Shown in pieces: positions 8,901 to 17,818 of a DNA stretch of 55,887 nt (position 1 is its first letter; every line of letters begins with the position of its first letter). The stretch covers positions 1-55,887 of the forward strand of contig JAILHQ010000033.1 of assembly GCA_024695725.1 (NCBI GenBank). The letters are read 5' to 3'. This DNA comes from Cyanobacteria bacterium RUI128. GTDB taxonomy: Bacteria; Cyanobacteriota; Vampirovibrionia; Gastranaerophilales; Gastranaerophilaceae. The notes beneath the pieces are model-generated. The model saw only the letters and a list, made by a program, of their open reading frames with translations. It was not told where the DNA came from and searched no databases. The translations under genes and the position numbers were made by a program.

Positions 8901-11900
8901 TTTGAACGGTGTTCTTGCTCTCGCTATGGATGCAGACCTCTCAGGCACAGGCTCTGCTGATACCTTCTCTGCAACCTCTGTTTCGGGTACAGGAAGTATA
9001 AACATTAATAATATAAAAATATTGGCTGATTCAACATCGGCTCTTCCGATAACAATCGGAACATTTGATGATAACTTAAAATCTTACGTAACATTAACTT
9101 CAACAAAAGTTGATGGTGTTGCAGCAGGCAAAAGCTATGCTGTATCTTACGATAATACAAACGGGAACTTAAAATTTAATTATGGTAATTTATACACCGC
9201 TGTAAAAGATACTTCATCTGAAAGAACCTATACAATGGGTGCAGATGAAGATGTTGCTCAGGACCTCGGTTCAATGAACGGAACAACTTTAACAATAAAT
9301 GGTAATAATCATTCCGTTAATGGTACAAACTTTAATGGCATCACTGTCGGTACAAACCAAGAATTGAGTGTTAATAACGTAGGTTCTGTGACAGGTTCAC
9401 TCGCCACAGATGATTTGACTGTTGTTGACAGTTGGAATGGTGCGTATGGTTATTACAGTAATACAGCCTCAGTTATTCTTAATAGTGGTGGTACTGTTAA
9501 TATTTCAGATTCAGTATTTTATAACAACTCTCGTCGTCCTAACGGCGGAGCGTTAGTTAACAACTCTAATATGAATATATCAGGCGATACTTATTTCATT
9601 AGTAATAAATCAACCGATTATTCCGGCGGAGCGATTTTCAATGATACAAACGGTACATTAACAATTAAGAACGGTGCTGATGTATTGTTCTATGATAATA
9701 CATCTCCTAAAGGGAATGCAGGTGCAATATATAACCAAGGAACCTTTACGGTCGAAGAAGGTGCGTCAGTTGAATTTAACAGCAACACATCTCGTAATGG
9801 CGGTAGTGCTATCTATCAAACAGGTGAAAATGCCGTTGTTAATCTGAACGGTACTTCAACAAGTAAGATAATATTTAATAATAACAGTGTGAATACAATA
9901 GTAGGCAACGGTGGTGCAATAGCATCTGTTAATGCAAAAGAACTCAATATTAATTATGCAGATTTTATTTCTAATAAAGCAAACGTCGGTTCAAGCGGAA
10001 CAGGTTCTTCTGCAGGCGCAATATATGCTGATAATGTTAATAAAGTAAGTATAGAAAACTCAACTTTCACAGGAAACCAAACGTACAAAAACGGTGGTGC
10101 TGTTGCTCTCAATGACGTAGCTGCTGCAACAATCAAAAAATCAACATTTACAAATAATACTACTCAAGCTTCAGGCTCAGGCGGAGCGTTGTATGTTTCA
10201 GGAAATACAAACTTAACCCTCGAAGATACAAACTTTACTAATAATACAGCAGGTGGTTTAGGTAATGGCGGTGCAATCTATAACACTGCTACAACTACTA
10301 TTATTGCAAACACTGATAATGTAACCTTTTCAGATAATACAGCAGGCGGAGGGGTAAATGATATTCATAACATTGCAACTTTGAATCTTCAGGCAAAAGA
10401 AGGTAAATCAATAACCTTTGACGGAACATTAACAGATGCTTCTACTCCGACAGGCACAACAACAATCGGCGGAACCTATACAGATGCAGAAGGAGAACAC
10501 AGCTATAGCGGTACAGTAAATTTTAACAACACAGTTACTCAAAATACTATAAATATAATCAGCGGAACAATGAACAGTACTGCCACAATATCAGCAAACA
10601 CTTTAAATAATAATGCAACAGGCACTATATCAAGTACTGCAGATATTACAGCAGGTGGCGGTACAAATAATGGTTCTATCTCTACTTCTGCAAGCTTTAA
10701 TAATACGGGTAATTTGACTAATAATTCGTCAATCACTGCAACAACAGGATTTAATAACAGCGGAAATATTGTAAATGACGGAAATGAAAACAGTAAAATT
10801 ACAACAAACAGTTTTATAAATAACGGAACAGTTTCGACTTCAACAAGTGGAATAGAATCACCAAATAATCTTCAAAACGAAGGTACAATTACATATACTT
10901 CAGGCTCTGTTACAACAAATGATATTACGGGTTCTTCAGCAGGTAATGTTATTTTGGCTACAGGAAATGATTTAACATTAGATAATGTAGTTTCTGGAAA
11001 CCAATTAACTTTACAAAGCAGTACAATTATTCCGACAGAAAATACTGATATTTTTCAGGCATCACAATTTAATATCAATGGCGGTGGAATGAGTGTATTG
11101 AATAATGAAATAACAGATACAAATCTCGGTAATGTTGTAATGAATAACAATACAAATTTGGCTCTTGACTTTAACTTGTCAGAGATGAAATCAGATACTT
11201 TTACAACATCCAGCCTTACAACTAATGGTAATCAGTTTAATGTTAATAATATAAAAATCTCTGGTCATACTTTAAAAGATCACTTCTCATTTGATTTAGG
11301 TCAAACAACAAATTTAGGTGTAGGTAATGTTACATCAGATGATATTACATTACCTACGATAATGACTCCCGTAAGAAAAATAAAAGGTCATTTAAAAAAT
11401 GGTACATTATCGTATGCTCCTGCAGGAAATGATTGGAAAGACTTTAATTCGGCAGTTCTTGCAGCACCTGTTGCTGCACAAATAGGGGGATATTTAACCC
11501 AATTAAATACCTATGATGAAGCCTTCCAAAATCGTGATATGAAATTATTAATGACCAAGAAGGAAAGAGAAGTGTATAAATTCGCCAATAAATATGCAAA
11601 TATGAAAGGCGGTTTAGTTTATACTCATTCCTATCCGGTAGAACAAGAACCAGCTATGTGGTACAGGGGTTACGCAACTTTTGAAAGAGTAAATTTGAAC
11701 CGCGGACCAAAAGTAAGTAATATTTTATATGGTGCTTTCGGCGGCGGTGAAAGTAAAATGTACGATATAGGACACGGTTTTCATGTTCAATATTCGGGAT
11801 ATCTTGGATATACAGGTTCTCATCAGGCCTTTATTAGAAATGATATTTATCAAAATGGCGGTACATTAGGTGCAACTGCTATGTTATACAAGGGAGGTTT

Positions 11901-12561
11901 CTTTACAGGTATAACTGCTAATATGGGCGCAAGTGTCGCTGATGTTTCAACAAGATACGGCTCCGAAGATTTTCCTTTATTATTAGGTGGTGTTGCTTGG
12001 AAAACAGGATATAATTGGGAACTCGCACAAAGTAAGTTTATTATTCAGCCAAGCTATTTAATGTCTTATTCATTTGTCGATGCTTTTGATTATACTAATG
12101 CAGCCGGTGTAAAAATTAAAGATTCTACTCTGAATGCAATAAATATTGCTCCGGGCCTGAAATTTATCGGAAATCTTAAAAACGGATGGCAGCCATACTT
12201 CAGTATTCAAATGGTATGGAATATTATGGATAAAACCAAGTTCACGGCAGCAGATATCCAATTGCCTTATATGTCAGTAAAACCATTTATTCAATATGGT
12301 GTCGGGATACAAAAACATTATGGTGACAGATTTACGGGTTATTTCCAGGCTGTTATGAGAAACGGCGGAAGAAATGGTGTTGCTTTATCTCTTGGTTTCA
12401 GATGGGCATTGGGTAAACATTTTCTGACTTCAAATACAAGGAAAGAAATTAAATCTGTAAAAATTAAGACAGAAAAAACAAAACCTCAAAAACAAGAAAT
12501 AAATAAAGTATCGGTTGATATTAAATTAAAACAACCAGATGCAAAATTATATAAACAATAA
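5950..12561 (+). CDS. Giant Pmp-like autotransporter (type V secretion)
   Basis: 2203 residues from the first ATG. A strong GGAGG at 6045-6049 favours the ATG at 6058, which begins a clean Sec signal peptide (MRVCAIACIVV through PFSLA), so the upstream 36 codons may be untranslated. The passenger (to about residue 1890) is rich in Asn, Thr and Gly. It carries many GGAIYN and FxxN-type motifs, the hallmark of chlamydial Pmp beta-helix passengers, and contains three long internal repeats. The last segment (about 1900-2158) is an autotransporter beta-barrel of alternating aromatic and polar strands ending RWALGKHF. A Lys-rich tail of about 45 residues follows the barrel, which is unusual because barrels normally end at the C-terminus. 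Surface adhesin is the likely role, by inference. Confidence 0.88.
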   Translation: MKMKLLSHLIREMFSITSRILQICRTFIYKGMEDMAMRVCAIACIVVLTAVPFSLAGENEVNSDIEEYLNKSHLLYHLSEVRQENSISVVVNGKTYYFMPISHEQQILMTLVNSTSYSVVKTTADNALYMLKTEDGPEFYTYEFADSNVTENTIPVQNTENTTQIVNNSTRTVRKRMYLGSPAPGVPYADLNEAVSSTDSNKTYTLGDDEEVTSDLDTMNGTTLTVEGNSYSINGNTKGGISVLGNSKILTIQNVGSTTGTIAGGNFTVVDSVNGFGSSTANGGVINNAYGTINITNSVFSGNTANNGGIVYSQNTGANVNISNSTFYNNTASNAGGVARIINGSLNATGNNLFYKNSAKMGGAIYNQANATIFGNFVENNATNNKGGAIHNAGSATVGGLFKGNFVYKISAQGGAIYNTGTLDILENTTFQDNYVRGSNGYGGAIYNSSSGTVNIASGTEFSNNLSWNSNGGAIYNEGIVSINAYTSNVTFSGNTASGVANDIHNISTLNLQAKEDKSITFAGTITDATTPTGTTTIGGTYTDAGGEHSYSGTVDFNNTITQNTINVNSGTAKFSNTVTTTNFNLNGGTALLNGVSLNNAGTVTVADGAAISTQNNSISATNLGNIILNGVMNLALDANLSGAGSIDTFSATNVSGTGSININNIKILADSTSALPIELGTFDDNLKGYVTLSATNVLGVAAGKSYAVSYDNITGSLKFNYGDLYNAVKDTSAERTYTMETDENVSQDLGAMGGANAKLTVNGGNYAVNGNSHEGITVSTGQTLEINNIGSVDADGNIQKSWNTVSSENGGVVYNAGTLNITDSVFSNNTASEKGGAVYNTGTTNIIADTANVKFSGNTANGVANDIHNVNALNLQAKEGKSITFAGTITDATTPTGTTTIGGTGYTGTVNFNGAVTQNTVNVNNGTAKFSNTITTTNFNLNGGTTLLNGVSLNNAGTVTAADGATLSTQNGTTSATNLGNLVLNGVLALAMDADLSGTGSADTFSATSVSGTGSININNIKILADSTSALPITIGTFDDNLKSYVTLTSTKVDGVAAGKSYAVSYDNTNGNLKFNYGNLYTAVKDTSSERTYTMGADEDVAQDLGSMNGTTLTINGNNHSVNGTNFNGITVGTNQELSVNNVGSVTGSLATDDLTVVDSWNGAYGYYSNTASVILNSGGTVNISDSVFYNNSRRPNGGALVNNSNMNISGDTYFISNKSTDYSGGAIFNDTNGTLTIKNGADVLFYDNTSPKGNAGAIYNQGTFTVEEGASVEFNSNTSRNGGSAIYQTGENAVVNLNGTSTSKIIFNNNSVNTIVGNGGAIASVNAKELNINYADFISNKANVGSSGTGSSAGAIYADNVNKVSIENSTFTGNQTYKNGGAVALNDVAAATIKKSTFTNNTTQASGSGGALYVSGNTNLTLEDTNFTNNTAGGLGNGGAIYNTATTTIIANTDNVTFSDNTAGGGVNDIHNIATLNLQAKEGKSITFDGTLTDASTPTGTTTIGGTYTDAEGEHSYSGTVNFNNTVTQNTINIISGTMNSTATISANTLNNNATGTISSTADITAGGGTNNGSISTSASFNNTGNLTNNSSITATTGFNNSGNIVNDGNENSKITTNSFINNGTVSTSTSGIESPNNLQNEGTITYTSGSVTTNDITGSSAGNVILATGNDLTLDNVVSGNQLTLQSSTIIPTENTDIFQASQFNINGGGMSVLNNEITDTNLGNVVMNNNTNLALDFNLSEMKSDTFTTSSLTTNGNQFNVNNIKISGHTLKDHFSFDLGQTTNLGVGNVTSDDITLPTIMTPVRKIKGHLKNGTLSYAPAGNDWKDFNSAVLAAPVAAQIGGYLTQLNTYDEAFQNRDMKLLMTKKEREVYKFANKYANMKGGLVYTHSYPVEQEPAMWYRGYATFERVNLNRGPKVSNILYGAFGGGESKMYDIGHGFHVQYSGYLGYTGSHQAFIRNDIYQNGGTLGATAMLYKGGFFTGITANMGASVADVSTRYGSEDFPLLLGGVAWKTGYNWELAQSKFIIQPSYLMSYSFVDAFDYTNAAGVKIKDSTLNAINIAPGLKFIGNLKNGWQPYFSIQMVWNIMDKTKFTAADIQLPYMSVKPFIQYGVGIQKHYGDRFTGYFQAVMRNGGRNGVALSLGFRWALGKHFLTSNTRKEIKSVKIKTEKTKPQKQEINKVSVDIKLKQPDAKLYKQ
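7405..8330 (+). repeat. Autotransporter internal repeat, copy 1
   Basis: About 300 codons starting at the VTFSGNTA segment and running through DIHN, NLQAKE, TTTIGG, ILADSTSALP and AVKDTS to an NxGSV motif. It aligns closely at protein level with copy 2 and, at its start, with copy 3. The blocks suggest tandem duplication inside the passenger gene. Confidence 0.75.
8497..9405 (+). repeat. Autotransporter internal repeat, copy 2
   Basis: This copy shares long identical protein stretches with copy 1 (for example INNIKILADSTSALP). It lacks the roughly 8-residue DAGGEHSYS insert present in copies 1 and 3. Homologous recombination between copies would change passenger length. Confidence 0.75.
10309..10560 (+). 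repeat. Autotransporter internal repeat, partial copy 3
   Basis: Only the first roughly 80 codons of the repeat are present (from VTFSDNTAGG to the TQNTINI segment), including the EGEHSYSG insert. After this the passenger diverges into short repeats of different composition. Confidence 0.7.
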
Positions 12562-12575
12562 AAATTTATAGCTAT

Positions 12576-12607
12576 ACCTTTCGGATATTTCTGAAAGGTT
12601 TTTTTTT
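12576..12607 (+). terminator. Intrinsic terminator after the autotransporter
   Basis: Stem ACCTTTC/GAAAGGT (12576-12582 and 12593-12599) with a 10-nt loop, followed by a run of nine T. It separates the autotransporter from prfA. Confidence 0.85.
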
Positions 12608-12636
12608 GATATAATAATTTCAAAAGGAAACAAATT

Positions 12637-13722
12637 ATGAAAGATATGCTAGATAAAATATTGCAGATAGAAAAACGCTATAACGAGTTAGGCGTTACTC
12701 TTTCTGATCCTGAAGTTATCCAGGACTATACAAAATTCCGTGATTTATCAAAACAGCGTAAATCAATGGAAGAAACAGTAGAATTATATTACAAGTGGAA
12801 AGCGGCAGTTGATGCGATAGAAGATGCAAAACAGCTTATTCACGAAGAAAAAGACGAAGAAATGAAATCGTTCTTAAAGGCAGAAATGGAAGAAAATGAA
12901 TCAAAACTTCCTGAATTTGAAGAAAAGATGAAGGTTCTTCTTCTTCCTCGCGACCCTATGGACGACAAAGATATTATGCTTGAAATCAGAGGCGGCGCAG
13001 GCGGAGACGAAGCTAACATCTTTGCCGGCGACCTTACAAGAATGTATCTGAAATATGCAGATAAACAAGGCTGGCAGACACAGGTTTTATCAAAAACAGA
13101 GTGTGAAGCAGGCGGTTATTCTGAAATCATTATTTCTATAAAAGGTGATGCGGTTTATTCAAGACTAAAATATGAATCAGGTGTACACAGAGTTCAGCGT
13201 GTACCTGAAACAGAATCACAAGGCAGAGTTCACACTTCTACCGCAACCGTAGCCGTTATGCCGGAGGTTGATGACGTTGAAATCGAAATCAGACCTGAAG
13301 ATATTGAAATGTCCACAGCACGCTCAGGCGGTGCGGGCGGTCAAAACGTAAACAAAGTTGAAACCGCTGCAAGACTTTTCCACAAACCGACAGGGATAAT
13401 GATTTTCTGTACGGAAGAACGTTCTCAGCTTCAGAACAAAGAACGTGCTATGGAAATTCTGAAAGCAAAGTTGTACGATCTGGAAGTCCAAAAACAAATG
13501 CAGGAAGTAACCGATTTACGTCGTTCACAAGTCGGAACAGGTGACAGAAGTGAACGCATCAGAACCTATAACTTCCCGCAGGGACGTCTGACAGACCACC
13601 GTATCGGGCATAACCTGAACGTCTGGACAGTTATTGACGGAGATATGGATGAACTTCTCGATTTACTTATAGAATATGACCAAAAACTGAAGCTTGAAAA
13701 ACTTGCTCAAACAAACGTATAG
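12637..13722 (+). CDS. prfA: Peptide chain release factor 1
   Basis: Recognises UAA/UAG in the ribosomal A site and triggers peptide release. 361 residues, the normal RF1 length. GGQ lies at residues 234-236 in the expected [11 protein letters not shown] context. The codon-recognition loop reads PET in [10 protein letters not shown], matching the RF1 PxT rather than the RF2 SPF type. TATAAT at 12610-12615 and AGGAAA before the ATG give a short leader. It heads a translation cluster with ylxR, infB, rbfA and truB. Confidence 0.97.
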   Translation: MKDMLDKILQIEKRYNELGVTLSDPEVIQDYTKFRDLSKQRKSMEETVELYYKWKAAVDAIEDAKQLIHEEKDEEMKSFLKAEMEENESKLPEFEEKMKVLLLPRDPMDDKDIMLEIRGGAGGDEANIFAGDLTRMYLKYADKQGWQTQVLSKTECEAGGYSEIIISIKGDAVYSRLKYESGVHRVQRVPETESQGRVHTSTATVAVMPEVDDVEIEIRPEDIEMSTARSGGAGGQNVNKVETAARLFHKPTGIMIFCTEERSQLQNKERAMEILKAKLYDLEVQKQMQEVTDLRRSQVGTGDRSERIRTYNFPQGRLTDHRIGHNLNVWTVIDGDMDELLDLLIEYDQKLKLEKLAQTNV

Positions 13723-13747
13723 GAGCAGATAGTATCAGGTGGGAAAA

Positions 13748-13999
13748 ATGGTTAACCGAAAATGTGTAGGGTGCGGAAAAATCAAGCCGCGCGAAGAATT
13801 GTTAAAGATTACAAAAAATCATGTTGACGGAAAGATAGTCATAGAGCCTAATTCCGAAACATTTGGCAGATCTGCATATATCTGCTATAATAAAGAATGT
13901 CAAGAGCTTGCGCTCAAAAAGAATAAGTTGAACAGAGCTCTTAAATCCTCAGAGGATTTGAAAGGATTACTTAATGGACGAGAATATCAGAGTAAGTGA
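13748..13999 (+). CDS. ylxR: YlxR-family RNA-binding protein (RnpM)
   Basis: 83 residues starting MVNRKCVGCGK, the YlxR/DUF448 signature (RxCVGCxxxxxxxELLKI), with a basic surface and a final alanine/leucine/lysine helix. Members bind RNA, and the Bacillus homologue was described as an RNase P modulator. It lies between prfA and infB, the usual place next to infB. The ATG at 13748 is chosen because AGGTGGG sits just upstream; the GTG at 13739 falls inside that ribosome binding site. Its end overlaps infB by 26 bp, implying coupled translation. Confidence 0.9.
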   Translation: MVNRKCVGCGKIKPREELLKITKNHVDGKIVIEPNSETFGRSAYICYNKECQELALKKNKLNRALKSSEDLKGLLNGREYQSK

Positions 14000-16484
14000 A
14001 TTAGCTAAAGAACTTGGCCTTACAAGCAAAGAGGTGCTGGAAAAATTTGCACTTCTATCCATTAATGTCAAATCTCACTCCAATGTCGTCACCCCTTTAC
14101 AAATCCAGAAACTAAAAGACTTTATCGCCGGTGGTTCTAAGCTCCCAAGTAAAAAACCAAAGGCGTTTATTGTTAAGAAGAAAAAAGATCTTCCTCCACC
14201 TGAGGAAACAGCACCTAAAGAAGCTGAAACAAAACCTGAAAAACCACAGGTAGAAAAAGTTGAACGCAAACAGGCTGAAGTTGTTAAGAAAGAACCGCCT
14301 AACAGACTTGAAATCGTTAAACGTGTTCCGATTAAACGTGTTGAAATCATCCAGGGCCCTGGCAAAAAACCTGTACAAAAAGTTGTTGATGTTCAGCCTA
14401 AAAAAGAATTTAAAAAAGACAAAGAAGAAGGGGCAAAACCTGCTGAAGGCGGCGAAACCCACAAGAGTGACAAACCAAAACGTCCGATAGAACGTCATAT
14501 TATCCCTCAGGATATTTATGAAAACAAAGGGTTCTCAAAGAAAAAAGGTTCTTCTTCTAACGACAGAAAGAAAGACAAAGACTTTAACTCTAAGAAAGAA
14601 GAACAGGAAAGAATTTCCTTAGAAAAGGCTGCCGCTCAACACCATAAAAAGAAAGTTGTCAAAGAAGAAGAGGTTGAAGAAGTTAAGTCAATCGTTGTTG
14701 ATAAGGCTATGACCATCAGCGAATTGGCAGACAAAATTCACAAAACCCCTGCAGAAATCGTTAAATTCCTGATGTTCCAGGGCATAATGGCAACCGTTAA
14801 TCAGCTTATTGATGTTGACGTCATTAAAAAAGTTTGCGCAGAATATGAACTTGAAGTCCTTGAAGAAGACCTCGAAGCCTATATCGCTGAAGAAGAAAAG
14901 AAAGAAGAAATCAAGAAACAGTTTACAGAAGTTGATAAGAAATTACTCAAAAAACGTGCACCTGTTGTCAGTATTATGGGTCACGTTGACCACGGTAAAA
15001 CAACTCTGCTTGACAGCATCCGTGCATCAAAACACAAAATCGTATCAACCGAGGTTGGCGGTATAACACAGTCCATCGGTGCATACACTGTTTATCTTGA
15101 TAACAAAAAAGAAAAGAAAATCGTATTTGTCGACACCCCGGGTCACGAAGCATTTACCGAAATGCGTGCACGTGGTGCAAAAGCAACTGATATTGCAATT
15201 CTTGTTGTTGCAGCTGACGACGGTATCATGCCTCAAACAATTGAAGCTATTAACCACGCAAGAGCTGCAGAAGTGCCTATTATCGTTGCTGTTAACAAAA
15301 TTGATAAAGCAGGTGCTGATCCTGACAAAGTTCTTACTCAATTAACAGAACACAATCTCGTTCCTGAAGAATGGGGCGGCGATACAATTACCGTAAAAGT
15401 TTCAGCACTGCAAGGAACAGGTATTGATGACCTGTTAGAATATATTTGGTTATTGGCTGACCTGAAAGACCTCAGAGCTAACCCTAAAGCAGAAGCTTCA
15501 GGTGTTGTTATCGAAGCTAACCTCGATAAAGGTAAAGGTCCTGTTGCAACATTGTTAGTTCAAAACGGTACCTTAAGAGCAGGCAACTGCATTGTTGTTG
15601 GTACTGCCTGCGGTCGTGTGAGAGCGCTGTTGTCAGACTCTGGCGAAAGAATTAAGTCAGCTGATCCTTCTACACCTGTTGAGGTGCTCGGTTTGTCCGA
15701 AGTACCGTCACCGGGCGAATATTTTGAAGTCGTTCAGAACGAAAAAGAAATGAAGGCTATCGTTGCAGAACGTCAAATGAAAGCAAGAGAAACAAGACTC
15801 GATGCTATGCTGCCTGCACATATCAGAAAAGAATCAGGCGCAACAGGTGTCGGCGAGGAAGAAATTCCACAACTCAACCTTATCATCAAAGCAGATACCT
15901 ACGGTTCTGCAGAGGCTGTATCACAGGCTATTGCGCAGTTTGAGTCTAAAGAAATTATTACTAAGATTATCCACGTCGGTGTCGGTGACATCTCTGAAGC
16001 CGACGTTATGCTTGCATCTGCTTCAGGTGCTTTAATCTTGGGCTTTGCGGTTAAAGAAGATAACAACGCTCTTATTGCCGCAAGCAAAGAACACGTAACT
16101 ATTAAGAAATACGATATTATTTACCAAATCTTAGAAGATATTGAAAAGACTATGATTTCACTTCTTTCACCTGAAACTAAAGAAGTTGTTGTCGCAACCG
16201 CAGAAGTCAGACAGGTCTTCACTATCGGTAAGACTATCAAAATCGCAGGCTGCTACGTTACTGACGGTAAAATCAACCGCAACAACAAAGCTGTTGTTAA
16301 ACGTGACGGGGTTGAAGTGTTCTCAGGCAGCATTGATCAGCTTAAACGTTTCAAAGACGATGTCAAAGAAGTTGCCCAGGGCTATGAATGCGGTATCTCG
16401 TTTGTTAAGTTTAATGATATCGAAGAAGGCGATATCGTCGAATTCGTTAAAACTGAAGAAATTGAACGTACTGAATTAGAATAG
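13974..16484 (+). CDS. infB: Translation initiation factor IF-2
   Basis: GTPase that brings initiator tRNA to the 30S subunit. 836 residues. There is an IF2N helical domain at the start (VSELAKELGLTSKEVLEKF), a long Lys/Glu-rich linker (about 60-230), a second IF2N-like segment (about 240-300), then the G domain with GHVDHGKTT, DTPGHEAF and NKID (about 330-500). Domains II-IV follow through the C-terminus. The ATG lies inside the end of ylxR. GGGGTAAAGGGGTAAAT follows the stop. Confidence 0.97.
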   Translation: MDENIRVSELAKELGLTSKEVLEKFALLSINVKSHSNVVTPLQIQKLKDFIAGGSKLPSKKPKAFIVKKKKDLPPPEETAPKEAETKPEKPQVEKVERKQAEVVKKEPPNRLEIVKRVPIKRVEIIQGPGKKPVQKVVDVQPKKEFKKDKEEGAKPAEGGETHKSDKPKRPIERHIIPQDIYENKGFSKKKGSSSNDRKKDKDFNSKKEEQERISLEKAAAQHHKKKVVKEEEVEEVKSIVVDKAMTISELADKIHKTPAEIVKFLMFQGIMATVNQLIDVDVIKKVCAEYELEVLEEDLEAYIAEEEKKEEIKKQFTEVDKKLLKKRAPVVSIMGHVDHGKTTLLDSIRASKHKIVSTEVGGITQSIGAYTVYLDNKKEKKIVFVDTPGHEAFTEMRARGAKATDIAILVVAADDGIMPQTIEAINHARAAEVPIIVAVNKIDKAGADPDKVLTQLTEHNLVPEEWGGDTITVKVSALQGTGIDDLLEYIWLLADLKDLRANPKAEASGVVIEANLDKGKGPVATLLVQNGTLRAGNCIVVGTACGRVRALLSDSGERIKSADPSTPVEVLGLSEVPSPGEYFEVVQNEKEMKAIVAERQMKARETRLDAMLPAHIRKESGATGVGEEEIPQLNLIIKADTYGSAEAVSQAIAQFESKEIITKIIHVGVGDISEADVMLASASGALILGFAVKEDNNALIAASKEHVTIKKYDIIYQILEDIEKTMISLLSPETKEVVVATAEVRQVFTIGKTIKIAGCYVTDGKINRNNKAVVKRDGVEVFSGSIDQLKRFKDDVKEVAQGYECGISFVKFNDIEEGDIVEFVKTEEIERTELE

Positions 16485-16489
16485 GTTCA

Positions 16490-16506
16490 GGGGTAAAGGG
16501 GTAAAT
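16490..16506 (+). repeat. GGGGTAAAT repeat after infB
   Basis: Two fused units (GGGGTAAA then GGGGTAAAT) start 5 nt after the infB stop, in sense orientation. They lie more than 60 nt upstream of rbfA, so they are not its ribosome binding site. Confidence 0.75.
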
Positions 16507-16567
16507 ACAGGATAAACAGGATAACCCAAAACCCGAAAGTAATTATCACAAATAAGGTATAAAAAAG

Positions 16568-16912
16568 ATGACACTACGAAATGAAAGAGTTAGAAAAGAA
16601 TTAATGCGTGAGATATCCGACATCATCAGAAAAGAAGTCAGAGGACTCGGCGGTGTTGTTTCTATTGTCGATGTGGAAGTGTCACACGATAATTCTTACG
16701 CAAAAGTTAAATATAGTGTTTTAGGCAGCCCGGAACAGGTCGAAAAAGATAAAGCAATTATCGAAAAAAGTACCTCAAAAGTCAGATACGAAGTCGGTAA
16801 ACGTATCAGACTGAGATTAACCCCGGAAATCAAATTTGTTTATACCGATGCTCTCGAACAAGGCTCACGTGTCACTGAGCTTATTGATAAGATTTCCAGA
16901 GGCGAAATTTAG
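16568..16912 (+). CDS. rbfA: Ribosome-binding factor A
   Basis: KH-like protein that assists maturation of the 16S rRNA 5' region and cold adaptation. 114 residues beginning RNERVRKELMREISDII, with the family's VSIVDVEVSHDNSYAKVKYSV strand and a closing LTPEIKFVYTDALEQGSRV segment. AAGG precedes the ATG. It sits in the conserved infB-rbfA-truB order. The GGGGTAAAT repeat begins right after its stop. Confidence 0.95.
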   Translation: MTLRNERVRKELMREISDIIRKEVRGLGGVVSIVDVEVSHDNSYAKVKYSVLGSPEQVEKDKAIIEKSTSKVRYEVGKRIRLRLTPEIKFVYTDALEQGSRVTELIDKISRGEI

Positions 16913-16913
16913 A

Positions 16914-16932
16914 GGGGTAAATAGGGGTAAAT
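16914..16932 (+). repeat. GGGGTAAAT tandem pair between rbfA and truB
   Basis: Two exact copies separated by one base begin 1 nt after the rbfA stop, in sense orientation. The second ends 8 nt before the truB ATG. Here the G-run could also help recruit ribosomes to truB. Confidence 0.75.
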
Positions 16933-16940
16933 CAAGAACT

Positions 16941-17804
16941 ATGTTTGGTTTTATTAATATTTATAAACCCGTAGGTATGACTTCTCATGATGTTGTGAGT
17001 TGCTTAAGGCGCGTGACAAAAATCAAACAGATAGGTCATACAGGCACGCTTGACCCGTTTGCCGAAGGGGTTCTGCCAATAGCAATAGGCAAAGCAACCC
17101 GACTCATTGAATACCTGAATGACGACAAAGCCTATATCGGCAGGTTCTGTTTTGGTAAATCAACCGATACCTACGATGTTGAAGGTACTGTTATAACTGA
17201 ATATGATACGAAAGTGTCTGAACAGGACATAATAACGCATTTACCACAAGGCGAAATTGAACAGTATCCTCCTATCTATTCCGCTAAGAAAATCAACGGC
17301 AAAAAAATGTATGAACTTGCCCGCTCAGGTGTGAGTGCAGATGATATCGATATTAAACCGTGTAATGTCACTATTTATAAAACAGAATTATTAGAGTTTA
17401 ATGAAGAAGAACAATGGGCAGATATCTATGTCGCCTGTTCAAAAGGCACATACATAAGAAGTATCGCAAACGATTTGGGAAAAGCGCTAAACAACGGCTG
17501 CTATCTGTCAAAACTGAAACGTGTCGAAGCCGGTTGTGCAACACTCGAAAACAGTATTAAATTAGACGATTTACAAACCGTTCAGGAGGTTGAAAAAGTA
17601 CTTATTAATCCGATTTACCTGTTACCTCAGCCAAAACAAGAATTAAACGATATCGAATACGAACGTATTTCTCATGGCATGACAATCTTCAACAGAATAA
17701 CCGCAGAAATTGATGATACGGTATTACTTGTCAGAAATAATCAACTTATTGCCATTGCAAAAGCTGATGAAAACGGACTGAAACCCCAAAAAGTATTTAT
17801 ATAA
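16941..17804 (+). CDS. truB: tRNA pseudouridine(55) synthase
   Basis: Isomerises U55 in the T-loop of tRNAs. 287 residues starting MFGFINIYKPVGMTSHDVV, the usual TruB start. Catalytic Asp38 lies in GHTGTLDPFAEGVLP. A C-terminal PUA-like extension follows residue about 230. The upstream-extended reading frame starting inside rbfA runs through the repeat and is rejected. The stop codon forms the left arm of a hairpin shared with the convergent gene. Confidence 0.95.
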   Translation: MFGFINIYKPVGMTSHDVVSCLRRVTKIKQIGHTGTLDPFAEGVLPIAIGKATRLIEYLNDDKAYIGRFCFGKSTDTYDVEGTVITEYDTKVSEQDIITHLPQGEIEQYPPIYSAKKINGKKMYELARSGVSADDIDIKPCNVTIYKTELLEFNEEEQWADIYVACSKGTYIRSIANDLGKALNNGCYLSKLKRVEAGCATLENSIKLDDLQTVQEVEKVLINPIYLLPQPKQELNDIEYERISHGMTIFNRITAEIDDTVLLVRNNQLIAIAKADENGLKPQKVFI

Positions 17805-17818
17805 GATAGATTATCTTA
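17802..17818. terminator. Convergent hairpin holding both stop codons
   Basis: TAAGATA-GAT-TATCTTA: the left arm starts with the truB stop. The minus-strand gene's stop (17811-17813) lies at the loop and the start of the right arm. There is no T-run, so termination strength is doubtful. Confidence 0.4.

Noticed and set aside
14112..14498. Minus-strand reading frame opposite infB
   Set aside because: Low-complexity Phe/Arg-rich shadow of the Lys/Glu-rich linker of IF-2. Other long antisense frames (for example 8703-9005 and 42737-43330) are likewise shadows of strong genes.
16914..16932. GGGGTAAAT as a general ribosome binding site
   Set aside because: It fits only at truB. In other places it is more than 60 nt from the next start, or follows the last gene before a terminator, so a 3'-end link explains it better.
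12637..17804. nusA expected with infB
   Set aside because: The region prfA-ylxR-infB-rbfA-truB has no NusA; its place is taken by prfA. It is presumably elsewhere and is not a broken gene.
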